The translations under genes and the position numbers were made by a program. Positions 1 through 6,865 of a DNA stretch of 20,103 nucleotides are shown piece by piece. This stretch comes from Bradyrhizobium sp. (GTDB lineage Bacteria; Pseudomonadota; Alphaproteobacteria; Rhizobiales; Xanthobacteraceae), in the NCBI GenBank assembly GCA_028290305.1, contig JAQGKC010000414.1, positions 1 through 20,103 on the forward strand. Reading direction: 5' to 3'. The notes beneath the pieces are model-generated. The model was not told the DNA's origin. It was given only the letters and a program-made list of their open reading frames with translations, and did not search any database. Each line of letters opens with the position of its first letter. Position 1 is the first letter of the stretch.

Positions 1-462
1 GTTCCTCCGGTCGTGCAGTACGGCCGGTCGATCTTCCGCGCGCTGCGCAAGCATTTCGGCAACCAGATCCCGGAGACCATTATCGAACCGGGACGCGGCA
101 TGGTCGGCAATGCGGGCATCATCGAGACCGAAGTCGTTCTGATCTCCAAGAAGAGCGACGAGGACGATGTGCGCTGGGTGTATCTCGACATCGGCAAGTT
201 CGGCGGTCTCGCCGAGACGATGGACGAGTCGATCCGCTACGCCATCCGCACGCCGCATGACGGCGCGGATATGACGCCGTGCGTGCTCGCGGGCCCAACC
301 TGCGATTCCGCCGACGTGATGTACGAGAAGATGCCGTACCCGCTTCCGGTGACGCTCGAGATCGGCGACAAGCTGCTGATCGAAGGCACCGGCGCGTATA
401 CGTCGACCTACTCGTCGGTGGCCTTCAACGGCTTCCCGCCGCTGCGGACCTACCACATCTGA
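1..462 (+). CDS. Ornithine/lysine decarboxylase, fold type III (3' part)
   Basis: The frame is open from the first base of the window, so the N-terminal part, including the PLP-binding lysine, lies upstream and is not visible. The visible 153 residues match the C-terminal beta-barrel of alanine-racemase-fold basic amino acid decarboxylases. They contain EPGR, a PLP-phosphate contact in this family, GPTCDSAD with the conserved active-site cysteine of the dimer interface, and a C-terminal AYTSTYSSVAFNGFPP block. The enzyme would decarboxylate ornithine, and possibly lysine, to putrescine in the cytosol. Homospermidine synthase lies 1.4 kb downstream on the same strand and uses putrescine, which favours ornithine as the main substrate. 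Family assignment is very secure; ornithine versus lysine preference cannot be read from this part. Confidence 0.93.
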   Translation, partial: VPPVVQYGRSIFRALRKHFGNQIPETIIEPGRGMVGNAGIIETEVVLISKKSDEDDVRWVYLDIGKFGGLAETMDESIRYAIRTPHDGADMTPCVLAGPTCDSADVMYEKMPYPLPVTLEIGDKLLIEGTGAYTSTYSSVAFNGFPPLRTYHI

Positions 463-489
463 GACAGCCTTTCTGAGGCTTGAATAATC

Positions 490-511
490 GGGAGCCGGTC
501 CGCCGGCTCCC
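490..511 (+). terminator. Perfect 9-bp hairpin after the decarboxylase gene
   Basis: GGGAGCCGG (490-498) and CCGGCTCCC (503-511) form a perfect 9-bp stem around a TCCG tetraloop, 27 bases after the decarboxylase stop codon. No T-run follows, so it is either a weak or factor-assisted terminator or an mRNA 3'-end stabiliser. It suggests that the following GNAT gene may not be strictly co-transcribed with the decarboxylase. Confidence 0.5.
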
Positions 512-581
512 ACCCCATCATATGCAGATTTGCTGACAACGCTCCGCGGCTCATTGCCGTTGGAGTGAGGACTGACGTGCC

Positions 582-1196
582 ATGACTGCTTTGCGGAAGA
601 CCCCCGTTGCCCTCACCACCGACGCCGCTCCGTTCGTGATCCGTGCGGAACGTGCCTCGGACGTCGTTGCGCGTGAAGCGCTGCTTGATGCCTGCTTTGG
701 CGGAAACCGCCATACGCGCACCTGCCAGCGCCTGCGCGATGGACGCGCGCCCGCCGAAGGCCTCGCCCTCTCGGTCGTGCGCCAAGATGGGCTGAAAGAC
801 CGGCTGGTCGGAACCGTGCGGTTGTGGCACGTCAGCGCCGGGGGCGTCCCGGCGCTGATGCTCGGCCCGCTGGCGGTCGATCCGTCGTGCCGCGAGCTCG
901 GCGTCGGGGCTGCGCTGATGAACCACGCGCTGGCAACCGCAAAACGGCTCGGTCATGGCGCGGTGGTTCTGCTCGGCGACGCGCCCTATTACGCCCGGTT
1001 CGGCTTCTCGGCGCTGAAGACCGGCGAACTGTCGCTGCCCGGCCCGTTCGAGCGCGATCGCCTGCTCAGCCTTGAACTGCGCGAAGGCGCGCTCGACGGC
1101 GCCTGGGGAATGATCGTATCGACCGGCGCCTCGGTGCTGAAAACCAGGGTTCCGCGCGCCAAGAAGGCGTTGCGGCCAATGCCGCACGCAGCTTGA
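582..1196 (+). CDS. GNAT-family N-acetyltransferase, YhbS-like
   Basis: This 204-residue protein has the GNAT fold signature. A strand with LGPLAVDPSC (about residues 91-100) leads into the acetyl-CoA pyrophosphate loop CRELGVGAAL (about 100-109), then VVLLGDAPYYARFGF (about 128-142), a hallmark of the YhbS branch. It would transfer an acetyl group from acetyl-CoA to an amine; the substrate is unknown. Its position between a decarboxylase that makes putrescine and homospermidine synthase makes a polyamine or polyamine-related amine a possible substrate, but that is inference only. The ATG at 582 has a purine-rich GTGAGGA stretch about 11 bases upstream. Its stop codon lies 11 bases before the ATG of the next small gene, suggesting coupled translation. 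The general family is secure, the substrate is not. Confidence 0.88.
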   Translation: MTALRKTPVALTTDAAPFVIRAERASDVVAREALLDACFGGNRHTRTCQRLRDGRAPAEGLALSVVRQDGLKDRLVGTVRLWHVSAGGVPALMLGPLAVDPSCRELGVGAALMNHALATAKRLGHGAVVLLGDAPYYARFGFSALKTGELSLPGPFERDRLLSLELREGALDGAWGMIVSTGASVLKTRVPRAKKALRPMPHAA

Positions 1197-1207
1197 ACGC
1201 CAGCATC

Positions 1208-1381
1208 ATGCCCGCGAACCAGCCCATGACGCCCGATGCCGTGGATTCACGCGTCCGCAGCACCGTCACAACCATCCTGTTGATCATGCTGGTCGTCATG
1301 ATCGTCAGGGACATATTTGCGCGCCGGCGGGGCCGGCTGCGCAGCCGCTCCCGGCGTGACATATCCTTCGTCGTGCGATAG
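1208..1381 (+). CDS. Small single-pass membrane protein (57 aa)
   Basis: I do not recognise a named family. The frame encodes 57 residues from ATG 1208, or 62 from a TTG at 1193 that overlaps the stop of the acetyltransferase gene. A soluble N-terminal stretch is followed by a convincing hydrophobic helix, STVTTILLIMLVVMIV (about residues 18-33), then an arginine-rich tail (RRRGRLRSRSRR), which by the positive-inside rule would be cytoplasmic. This layout is typical of a real membrane mini-protein rather than a chance frame in GC-rich DNA. There is no clear ribosome binding site, so it would depend on re-initiation after the upstream stop. It fills the gap between the acetyltransferase and RidA-family genes. 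Whether it is expressed is uncertain; the antisense frame here has no recognisable features. Confidence 0.5.
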   Translation: MPANQPMTPDAVDSRVRSTVTTILLIMLVVMIVRDIFARRRGRLRSRSRRDISFVVR

Positions 1382-1436
1382 CGAGGGGCTGCGCCGCCTG
1401 CGCATATCCCGGCCGAAACCTTAATTCGAGGTCCTG

Positions 1437-1826
1437 ATGTCACGCCGTCTCATATCCACCGGCTCGCCGTTTGAAAAAACCGCCGGTTACAGCCGCGCCG
1501 TCGTCGACGGCGATTTCGCCTTCGTTTCCGGCACCACCGGCTACGACTACACCACCATGACGATGCCGGCGGATGTCACGAGCCAGACACGAAACTGCTT
1601 CAAGACCATCGAAGGCGCGCTGAAGGATGGCGGTTTCGCAATGGCCGATATCGTCCGCGCGACTTATTACATCACTAACGCCGGCGACGCCGGCGCCGTG
1701 TTCGCAGTCTGCGGCGAAAAGCTTGGCGATATCCGGCCGGCCGCAACGCTCCTGGTGGTCGCGGGGCTCTACAAGCCCGAAATGAAGGTCGAGATCGAAG
1801 TGACCGCGAAACGCCCCACCGCCTGA
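1437..1826 (+). CDS. RidA-family (YjgF/YER057c/UK114) protein
   Basis: This 129-residue protein has the typical length and motifs of the trimeric RidA family: an N-terminal ISTGSPFEKTAGYSRAV, FVSGTTGYD, then the conserved helix TRNCFKTIEGAL, and DIRPAATLLVVAGL with the arginine (RPA) that binds the carboxylate of substrates in RidA-type members. RidA proteins hydrolyse reactive enamine/imine intermediates released by PLP and other amine-handling enzymes. Here it sits 48 bases before homospermidine synthase, whose NAD-dependent chemistry runs through aminobutanal/imine intermediates, and downstream of a PLP decarboxylase. A protective role for this pathway is a reasonable inference. GAGGT at 1428-1432 precedes the ATG. 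The exact RidA subfamily cannot be fixed by eye, so no gene symbol is given. Confidence 0.9.
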   Translation: MSRRLISTGSPFEKTAGYSRAVVDGDFAFVSGTTGYDYTTMTMPADVTSQTRNCFKTIEGALKDGGFAMADIVRATYYITNAGDAGAVFAVCGEKLGDIRPAATLLVVAGLYKPEMKVEIEVTAKRPTA

Positions 1827-1874
1827 TCCCTTTCCCTCCCCGCCTCGGCGTATCCATATTCCGGAGACAATTTC

Positions 1875-3308
1875 ATGAGCCCGCCCGCTTCGTTGATCCA
1901 CGCGAAAATTTCCGGCCCGATTGTCATGATCGGCTTCGGTTCGATCGGCAAAGGCACCTTGCCGCTGATCGAACGGCATTTCGACTACGACAAATCGCGC
2001 TTCGTCATCATCGATCCGCATGAGGACGGTGAACTCGCCAAACAGCATGGCGTGCGCTTCATCAAGCAGGCCGTGACCCGTGACAATTATCAGGAAGTGC
2101 TGGTGCCGCTGTTGACGGCCGGCGGCGGTCAGGGATTTTGCGTCAATCTGTCAGTCGACACGTCCTCGGTCGATATCATGACGCTGTGCCGCGAGATCGG
2201 CGCGCTGTACATCGACACCGTCGTGGAGCCGTGGCTCGGCTTTTATTTCGACAAGAATATCGGTCCCGAAAAGCGCTCGAATTACGCGCTGCGTGAAACG
2301 CTGCTCGCGGCCAAACACAAGAGCCCGGGCGGCCCGACCGCCGTGTCCACCTGCGGCGCCAATCCCGGCATGGTGTCCTGGTTCGTCAAGCAGGCACTGC
2401 TCGACATCGCCCGCGACACCAACACGCTGTTCAACGAGCCCAAGAGCCGCGAAGGCTGGGGCCAGCTCGCCCACAAGCTCGGCGTCAAGGGCATCCATAT
2501 CGCCGAACGCGACACCCAGCGCTCGAAGAAGCCGAAGCCGATGAACGTATTCGTCAACACCTGGTCGGTGGAGGGCTTCGTCTCCGAAGGCATGCAGCCT
2601 GCCGAACTCGGCTGGGGCACCCACGAAAAGTGGATGCCGGACAATGGCCGCAAGCACGAGACCGGATGCCAGGCCGCGATCTACCTGCTGCAGCCCGGCG
2701 CCAATACCCGCGTGCGTTCATGGTGTCCGACACCCGGCGCGCAATACGGCTTTCTCGTCACCCACAACGAGTCGATCTCGATCGCCGACTATTTCACGGT
2801 GCGCGACGGCCAGCGGGTGGTGTATCGCCCGACCTGCCACTACGCCTACCACCCCGCCAACGACGCGGTGCTGTCGTTGCACGAGATCTTCGGCGCGACC
2901 GGCAAGATGCAGCCGAAATGGCACATTCTGGATGAGAACGAAATCGAGGACGGCGTCGACGAACTCGGTGTGCTGCTCTACGGCCACGGCAAGAATGCCT
3001 ACTGGTACGGATCGCAGCTTTCGATCGAGGAAACCCGGCAGGTCGCGCCCTACCAGAACGCCACCGGCATGCAGGTGTCGTCGGCGGTGCTCGCCGGTAT
3101 GGTGTGGGCGCTGGAAAATCCCACCGCCGGCATCGTCGAGGCCGATGAGATGGATTTCCGCCGCTGCCTCGAAATCCAGATGCCGTATCTCGGGCCGGTG
3201 AAGGGTTTTTACACCGACTGGACGCCGCTGAGCGATCGGCCCGGACTGTTCCCGGAAGATATCGACGAAAGCGATCCCTGGCAGTTTCGCAACGTGCTGG
3301 TGAGGTGA
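1875..3308 (+). CDS. hss: Homospermidine synthase
   Basis: This 477-residue enzyme belongs to the saccharopine-dehydrogenase-like bacterial homospermidine synthases. It makes homospermidine from two putrescines (or from spermidine plus putrescine) with bound NAD+. The dinucleotide motif GFGSIG is at residues 20-25. From memory of the Blastochloris viridis enzyme (also 477 aa), its active-site residues Asp94, Glu117, Asn162, Glu210, Trp229 and His296 correspond here to Asp95, Glu118, Asn163, Glu211, Trp230 and His297, each shifted by one, so the catalytic pocket appears intact. GGAGA at 1863-1867 is a good ribosome binding site. It is the last gene of the polyamine block; the substrate putrescine would come from the decarboxylase at the window start. 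Homospermidine is a major polyamine in rhizobia and relatives. Confidence 0.97.
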   Translation: MSPPASLIHAKISGPIVMIGFGSIGKGTLPLIERHFDYDKSRFVIIDPHEDGELAKQHGVRFIKQAVTRDNYQEVLVPLLTAGGGQGFCVNLSVDTSSVDIMTLCREIGALYIDTVVEPWLGFYFDKNIGPEKRSNYALRETLLAAKHKSPGGPTAVSTCGANPGMVSWFVKQALLDIARDTNTLFNEPKSREGWGQLAHKLGVKGIHIAERDTQRSKKPKPMNVFVNTWSVEGFVSEGMQPAELGWGTHEKWMPDNGRKHETGCQAAIYLLQPGANTRVRSWCPTPGAQYGFLVTHNESISIADYFTVRDGQRVVYRPTCHYAYHPANDAVLSLHEIFGATGKMQPKWHILDENEIEDGVDELGVLLYGHGKNAYWYGSQLSIEETRQVAPYQNATGMQVSSAVLAGMVWALENPTAGIVEADEMDFRRCLEIQMPYLGPVKGFYTDWTPLSDRPGLFPEDIDESDPWQFRNVLVR

Positions 3309-3318
3309 AGCAGCGACC

Positions 3319-3413
3319 CGTCATTCCGGGGCGATGCGCAGCATCGAACCGGGAATGACGCGCCGATCATCAGGGGATTTCCGGGTCTGCGCGCTTCGCG
3401 CGCATCCCGGAAT
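3319..3413. repeat. REP-like palindromic repeat pair between convergent genes
   Basis: Two imperfect palindromes lie in the 120-base gap between the convergent hss and adc genes. The first runs 3319-3360 with arms CGTCATTCCGGG and CCGGGAATGACG around a GCGATGCGCAGCATCG core. The second runs about 3379-3412 with TTCCGGG, TGCGCGC, a TTC loop, GCGCGCA and CCCGGAA. The GTCATTCCGGG arm type is a dispersed intergenic element I associate with Bradyrhizobium and Rhodopseudomonas genomes. As strong hairpins on either strand they can serve as a bidirectional terminator for both genes. Confidence 0.75.
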
Positions 3414-3428
3414 AACGTGGCTGGCGAG

Positions 3429-4169
3429 CTACTTCGCCAGATAATCAAATGCGACGGTCCCGAGACCAAGGGTCAAGTCGGCCTTGAAATGCAGCGCAGA
3501 AACCACCTCGCGCACCGGCAGCCGCGCCACATCGGCGAGCGCGTGCGGAAACAGGCCGAGCGCTGCGGGGCCGGTCCAGGCCTCTTTCAAAGTGATGTCC
3601 TCGAGATAAAAACGCACCAGCTCGCAAATCCGGGGGCTGCCATCGACATGCGGAATGATTTTCAGAATGAAATTCGGCGCCTTCATGCCCGTCAGCACGG
3701 TGTCATGATCGACCGGACGGTGCTTGTAGCCCATGGTGCCGCTGGCGCAGAGCACCGAGCCATAATGCAGCGACCCCACCAGCACGTCGCTCTCGACTTC
3801 GATTTTCGGCGAAGCCCGCTTTTTGGGAAATCCCCACAACTCGCGGCCCCCCGCGATCGGCGCATCGTCATCCAGATACATGGCGTGGGTGTAGACACCG
3901 TCCTCGCCATTCAGGCGGACCGGAATCACCTGCCCGGTTTCGGTGTAATCGCCGAAGCCCGTTGAATCAGGCATCCGGATGAATTCGTATTTGACGACGG
4001 AATCGATGACTTCCAACGGCTCCGGCACCACGGCAGCAAGCGCTTCCGGATCGGTGCGATAGGTAATGACGAAATATTCCCGATTGAAGAAACGATAGGG
4101 TCCCGGCGGAAATGCTGGGTTGTTCAGCGGCATCGAATATGCGGTTCGCCTGACGTCGTCGATCTTCAT
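3429..4169 (-). CDS. adc: Acetoacetate decarboxylase
   Basis: The 246-residue product matches acetoacetate decarboxylase of Clostridium along its whole length: [20 protein letters not shown] near the start, [48 protein letters not shown] and [15 protein letters not shown]. The Lys-Lys pair (residues 116-117 with this start) corresponds to Lys115/Lys116, where the Schiff-base lysine and its pKa-lowering neighbour reside. It would convert acetoacetate to acetone and CO2, or act on a related beta-keto acid, in the cytosol. The start at 4169 is preferred over the ATG at 4190 because CGAGG lies 6 bases before it and the length then matches the family. The gene is monocistronic or follows the small proline-rich gene; no catabolic partner is adjacent. 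Confidence 0.94.
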   Translation of the reverse strand: MKIDDVRRTAYSMPLNNPAFPPGPYRFFNREYFVITYRTDPEALAAVVPEPLEVIDSVVKYEFIRMPDSTGFGDYTETGQVIPVRLNGEDGVYTHAMYLDDDAPIAGGRELWGFPKKRASPKIEVESDVLVGSLHYGSVLCASGTMGYKHRPVDHDTVLTGMKAPNFILKIIPHVDGSPRICELVRFYLEDITLKEAWTGPAALGLFPHALADVARLPVREVVSALHFKADLTLGLGTVAFDYLAK

Positions 4170-4325
4170 TACCGGCCTCGTTGGTGTCATCTGCGCTGTC
4201 GCGCGCCTTGAGGCACTATGCGGCAGGTCATGGCAACAATCGAGGCTGTAAAATCGGCAGCGCGGCCCGCGGCGCGATCAATCGTCATCGCACCGTCAAA
4301 TTGAGGGACGCGTTTTTCGGAAAAA

Positions 4326-4655
4326 CTATTTTGCCTTGATCGGCGGAGCGGTCTTTTCAGCCGGAGCGGGCGGCAGTGCCGGCGTCGCGCCCTCCTTTTG
4401 CGCCTGTGCATCGGGGCGCGCGGGTTCGGGTGCCGGCGTGGTCGGGCGCTCGCCGCCGGGCTTGGATTCGGCGGGGGCGTTGCTCGGTGTCGCCGAGGGA
4501 GACGGTTGCAGCGGTTGTGTCGCCTGCGCCATCTGCGGATTGCGAACGGCGATATCAGCCAGCGAAAGAGCGGATACCGCCACCCCTACCGCAACCATGG
4601 CGGATGCGAGCAGCAAATCCCTCTTATAAGCGCGTTTCTTGTCGTCCGGAGACAT
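4326..4655 (-). CDS. Small proline-rich membrane-anchored protein (109 aa)
   Basis: I do not recognise a named family. The product begins with a lysine/arginine-rich stretch (MSPDDKKRAYKRD), then one hydrophobic helix LLLASAMVAVGVAVSALSLA (about residues 14-33), followed by some 75 residues rich in Pro, Ala, Glu and Lys. This fits an N-in single-pass anchor with a disordered periplasmic tail. The frame extends upstream without a stop to 4856, but the start at 4655 is chosen because the upstream part overlaps the WD40 gene in another frame and lacks protein-like sequence. GGGTGG lies about 8 bases before the ATG. It lies 73 bases after the zinc operon's last gene and 156 bases before adc. Being low in complexity, its function cannot be inferred. 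Confidence 0.65.
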   Translation of the reverse strand: MSPDDKKRAYKRDLLLASAMVAVGVAVSALSLADIAVRNPQMAQATQPLQPSPSATPSNAPAESKPGGERPTTPAPEPARPDAQAQKEGATPALPPAPAEKTAPPIKAK

Positions 4656-4695
4656 GCCGTTCACCACCCTATTGTTGGTGAGAATAACGGTCGCT

Positions 4696-4725
4696 GGAAC
4701 GCATTGTTCCCTCGGGAACCGGAAC
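4696..4725. repeat. Alternating GGAAC/GTTCC inverted repeats
   Basis: Between the WD40 stop and the small proline-rich gene, GGAAC (4696-4700), GTTCC (4706-4710), GGAAC (4714-4718) and GGAAC (4721-4725) can form mutually exclusive 5-bp hairpins; GTTCCCTCGGGAAC (4706-4719) is a perfect palindrome. The site could end transcription of the zinc operon or be an operator for the small gene. No T-run supports a classical terminator. Confidence 0.35.
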
Positions 4726-4728
4726 GGC

Positions 4729-5748
4729 CTAAAGCTCCAGCAGCCCGGCGTCGCCATCCTCGGCGGCGAATGCCAGCATCGTGCCTTTGCTATTCCAGGC
4801 CAGCGCCGAGACCGGCGCGGTGCCATTCTTGCGCACCAGAATCTCCGCTCCGTCATGCAGCCGCACCATCAGAATGGTGCCGTCGCTGTAGCCCGCAGCC
4901 AGAATATCCTGCTTCGGGTGGCAGGCGACCATGGAAACTCGCGCCTGCAGCGGCGCGAGCATCGCCGGCTCCTTGCCCATCGGGCCGTCCTTGCTGGCGA
5001 ACGGCCACATGATCACGGTGTCGGCGCCCGATGTCGCGAGCGCTTTGCCGCCCGCGCTCCAGGACATCGACCTGACGCGGCCGGGATAACCGGTCATGCG
5101 CATGTGCCGGTGATCCGCCAGCCGCCAGCCATGCAGTGCCGGCTCGTGCATCGTGGTCACCAGAAACTTGTTGTCCGGGCTGAACACGACGCCGAGATGC
5201 GAGCCCGCCCACTCCAGAACTTCGGCATTGGCGGCCATGTTCGGAAACCACAGCGTCACGCCGTTATAATGCGCAATCGCAAGCCGCAGGCCCTTCGGCG
5301 CAAACGCGAGACCGCCGACCGTCGACGGCACCTCGAAGAATTTTTCCTCGGCTTTCCCGCTGCGGACAAAAGCAGTCTTGCCGGCCGACCACGCCACGCC
5401 GCCGTCGGGATGAAGTGCGACATTGTCGATCCAGCGCCGCTTCGGATCGGTTGCGAGGAGCGCTACCTCGCCTTTCCCATCCATCGCAACGAGTTTGCCG
5501 TCATCGCCGCCCATGACGATGCGGGCGCCGTCGGACGCCGTGCACAAGATGCCACCGTTATGGACGGCGACCCGCGATATCTCGCCCTCCCCGCTCGCCA
5601 CGGCAACGCTTTCCTCGGCGCCGACGAAGGCCGCGTTGTCACCCAGGAAATGCACCGCGATGACCGGCATGCCGATCGCAAGCGGGCGCACCTCGTCGGT
5701 GACGGAGATGATGGAGGCCGCGTTATCGTCCGGGTCGAACTGTTTCAT
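4729..5748 (-). CDS. WD40-repeat beta-propeller protein coupled to the COG0523 GTPase
   Basis: The 339-residue product consists of repeated beta-propeller blades with degenerate WD40 signatures, for example VALHPDGGVAWSAG, LAFAPKGLRLAIAHYNGVTLW, VVFSPDNKFLVTTMHEPALHGW, MSWSAGGKALATSGADTVIMW, ACHPKQDILAAGYSDGTILMV and LAWNSKGTMLAFAAEDGDAG. About seven blades fit the length. There is no signal peptide, so it is cytosolic. Its ATG at 5748 shares the A of the GTPase stop codon (TGATG), so translation is coupled; the five extra codons upstream (MHHHV) come from the GTPase reading region and are not used. Propellers usually scaffold protein complexes, so a partner role for the GTPase or its zinc client proteins is plausible but unproven. 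Confidence 0.88.
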   Translation of the reverse strand: MKQFDPDDNAASIISVTDEVRPLAIGMPVIAVHFLGDNAAFVGAEESVAVASGEGEISRVAVHNGGILCTASDGARIVMGGDDGKLVAMDGKGEVALLATDPKRRWIDNVALHPDGGVAWSAGKTAFVRSGKAEEKFFEVPSTVGGLAFAPKGLRLAIAHYNGVTLWFPNMAANAEVLEWAGSHLGVVFSPDNKFLVTTMHEPALHGWRLADHRHMRMTGYPGRVRSMSWSAGGKALATSGADTVIMWPFASKDGPMGKEPAMLAPLQARVSMVACHPKQDILAAGYSDGTILMVRLHDGAEILVRKNGTAPVSALAWNSKGTMLAFAAEDGDAGLLEL

Positions 5749-6812
5749 CACGTGGTGATGCACTGCTCGAAGCCGTCGCGGATCGTCTGCTCGGGCAATT
5801 CGCGGCCGATAAAGACGAGACGGCTTTCGCGGATTTCGCCATCTTTCCAGGCCCGCTGATGATCGCCCTCGAGCATCATGTGCACGCCTTGAAAGACATA
5901 GCGGTCGTCATCATCGCTGAAGGCGAGAATCCCCTTCGAGCGCAGGATTTTCTGGCCCTCGCTGGCGACCAGGTTTTGCAGCCACGGCATGAATTTGGTG
6001 GCATCGAGCGGCTTGCTGGATCGCAGCGACAGCGATTGCATGTCCTCGTCATGGTAGTGCTTCAGGCCGCCATGGCTATGGCCGTGATCGTGGTGATGAT
6101 CATGGTCATGGTGGTGATGATCGTGATCGTGACCGTCGCCGGCTTCGAGGAATTCCGGTTCGATCTCGAGGATGCGATCGAGATCGAAGGCGCCACGCTC
6201 CAGCACATCGGACAGCGCCACCTGGCAGCGCTCGGTGCGGTGCAGCTTGGCGTAGGGGTTGATGGCGCGAATCCGGGCCTCGACTTCGGCCAGTTCGGCC
6301 TTGGAGACGAGATCGGTCTTGTTCAGCACGATGACGTCGGCAAACGCGATCTGGTTCTTGGCTTCCGGTGCGTCCTTGAGCCGATTGCTCAACCATTTGG
6401 CGTCGGCGACCGTCACGACCGCATCGAGCCGCGCGTTCTTCTGCACGTCCTCGTCGACGAAGAAGGTTTGCGCGACCGGCGCGGGATCGGCGAGGCCGGT
6501 GGTCTCGACGATAATGGCGTCGAATTTACCCTTGCGCTTCATCAGCCCGTCCAGGATGCGCACGAGGTCGCCGCGCACCGTGCAGCAGATACAGCCATTG
6601 TTCATCTCGAAGACTTCTTCGTCCGCGCCGATGATCAGATCGTTGTCGATGCCGATCTCGCCAAATTCGTTGACGATGACGGCGTATTTCTTGCCGTGGT
6701 TTTCCGACAGAATACGATTCAGAAGCGTGGTCTTGCCGGCGCCGAGATAGCCGGTCAGCACGGTTACAGGGATTTTTTGCACGGAAATTTTTTGGGACGT
6801 CAATTCTGGCAT
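5748..6812 (-). CDS. COG0523/CobW-family GTPase, putative zinc metallochaperone
   Basis: This 354-residue G3E GTPase has Walker A GYLGAGKTT (residues 21-29), the metal-binding CICC motif (74-77) that defines COG0523, ETTGL (103-107) and NKTD (164-167), plus a very His/Asp-rich loop (about 226-254) before the CobW C-terminal domain. COG0523 proteins use GTP to deliver zinc (or cobalt in CobW) to client enzymes and are often Zur-regulated. The preceding znuCBA genes and the Zur box at 9592 argue for zinc. CGGAG lies 6 bases upstream of the ATG. It follows znuA by 53 bases and overlaps the WD40 gene by one base. No cobalamin genes are nearby, so cobW itself is unlikely. Confidence 0.95.
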   Translation of the reverse strand: MPELTSQKISVQKIPVTVLTGYLGAGKTTLLNRILSENHGKKYAVIVNEFGEIGIDNDLIIGADEEVFEMNNGCICCTVRGDLVRILDGLMKRKGKFDAIIVETTGLADPAPVAQTFFVDEDVQKNARLDAVVTVADAKWLSNRLKDAPEAKNQIAFADVIVLNKTDLVSKAELAEVEARIRAINPYAKLHRTERCQVALSDVLERGAFDLDRILEIEPEFLEAGDGHDHDHHHHDHDHHHDHGHSHGGLKHYHDEDMQSLSLRSSKPLDATKFMPWLQNLVASEGQKILRSKGILAFSDDDDRYVFQGVHMMLEGDHQRAWKDGEIRESRLVFIGRELPEQTIRDGFEQCITT

Positions 6813-6848
6813 GATAACTCCGGAACAGCACTTGGCAGCGCCCCGGCA

Positions 6849-6864
6849 GCAGGGAGGCCCCTGC
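6849..6864 (-). other. Intercistronic hairpin between znuA and the GTPase gene
   Basis: GCAGGG and CCCTGC form a 6-bp GC-rich stem with a 4-base loop directly after the znuA stop codon and 36 bases before the GTPase start. There is no T-run. It may protect the upstream mRNA or partially reduce read-through, setting different levels of transporter and chaperone. Confidence 0.35.
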
Positions 6865-6865
6865 C

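Noticed and set aside
4656..4856. N-terminal extension of the small proline-rich protein up to 4856
   Set aside because: The added 67 residues overlap the WD40 gene out of frame and are rich in Arg, Trp and Cys, unlike a real N-terminus.
4639..5859. A 406-codon plus-strand frame opposite the WD40 gene
   Set aside because: It lacks domain features and runs across two genes; the minus strand has clear WD40 blades and a coupled start.
6046..6136. Repeated GTGATGATCATGG-like DNA that could look like a repeat array
   Set aside because: It encodes the His/Asp-rich loop of the GTPase; the repeats are codon repeats, without the constant spacers of a CRISPR array.
6849..6864. A terminator ending the zinc operon after znuA
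   Set aside because: The stem is only 6 bp with no T-run, and the GTPase gene follows closely with no promoter or Zur box of its own visible.
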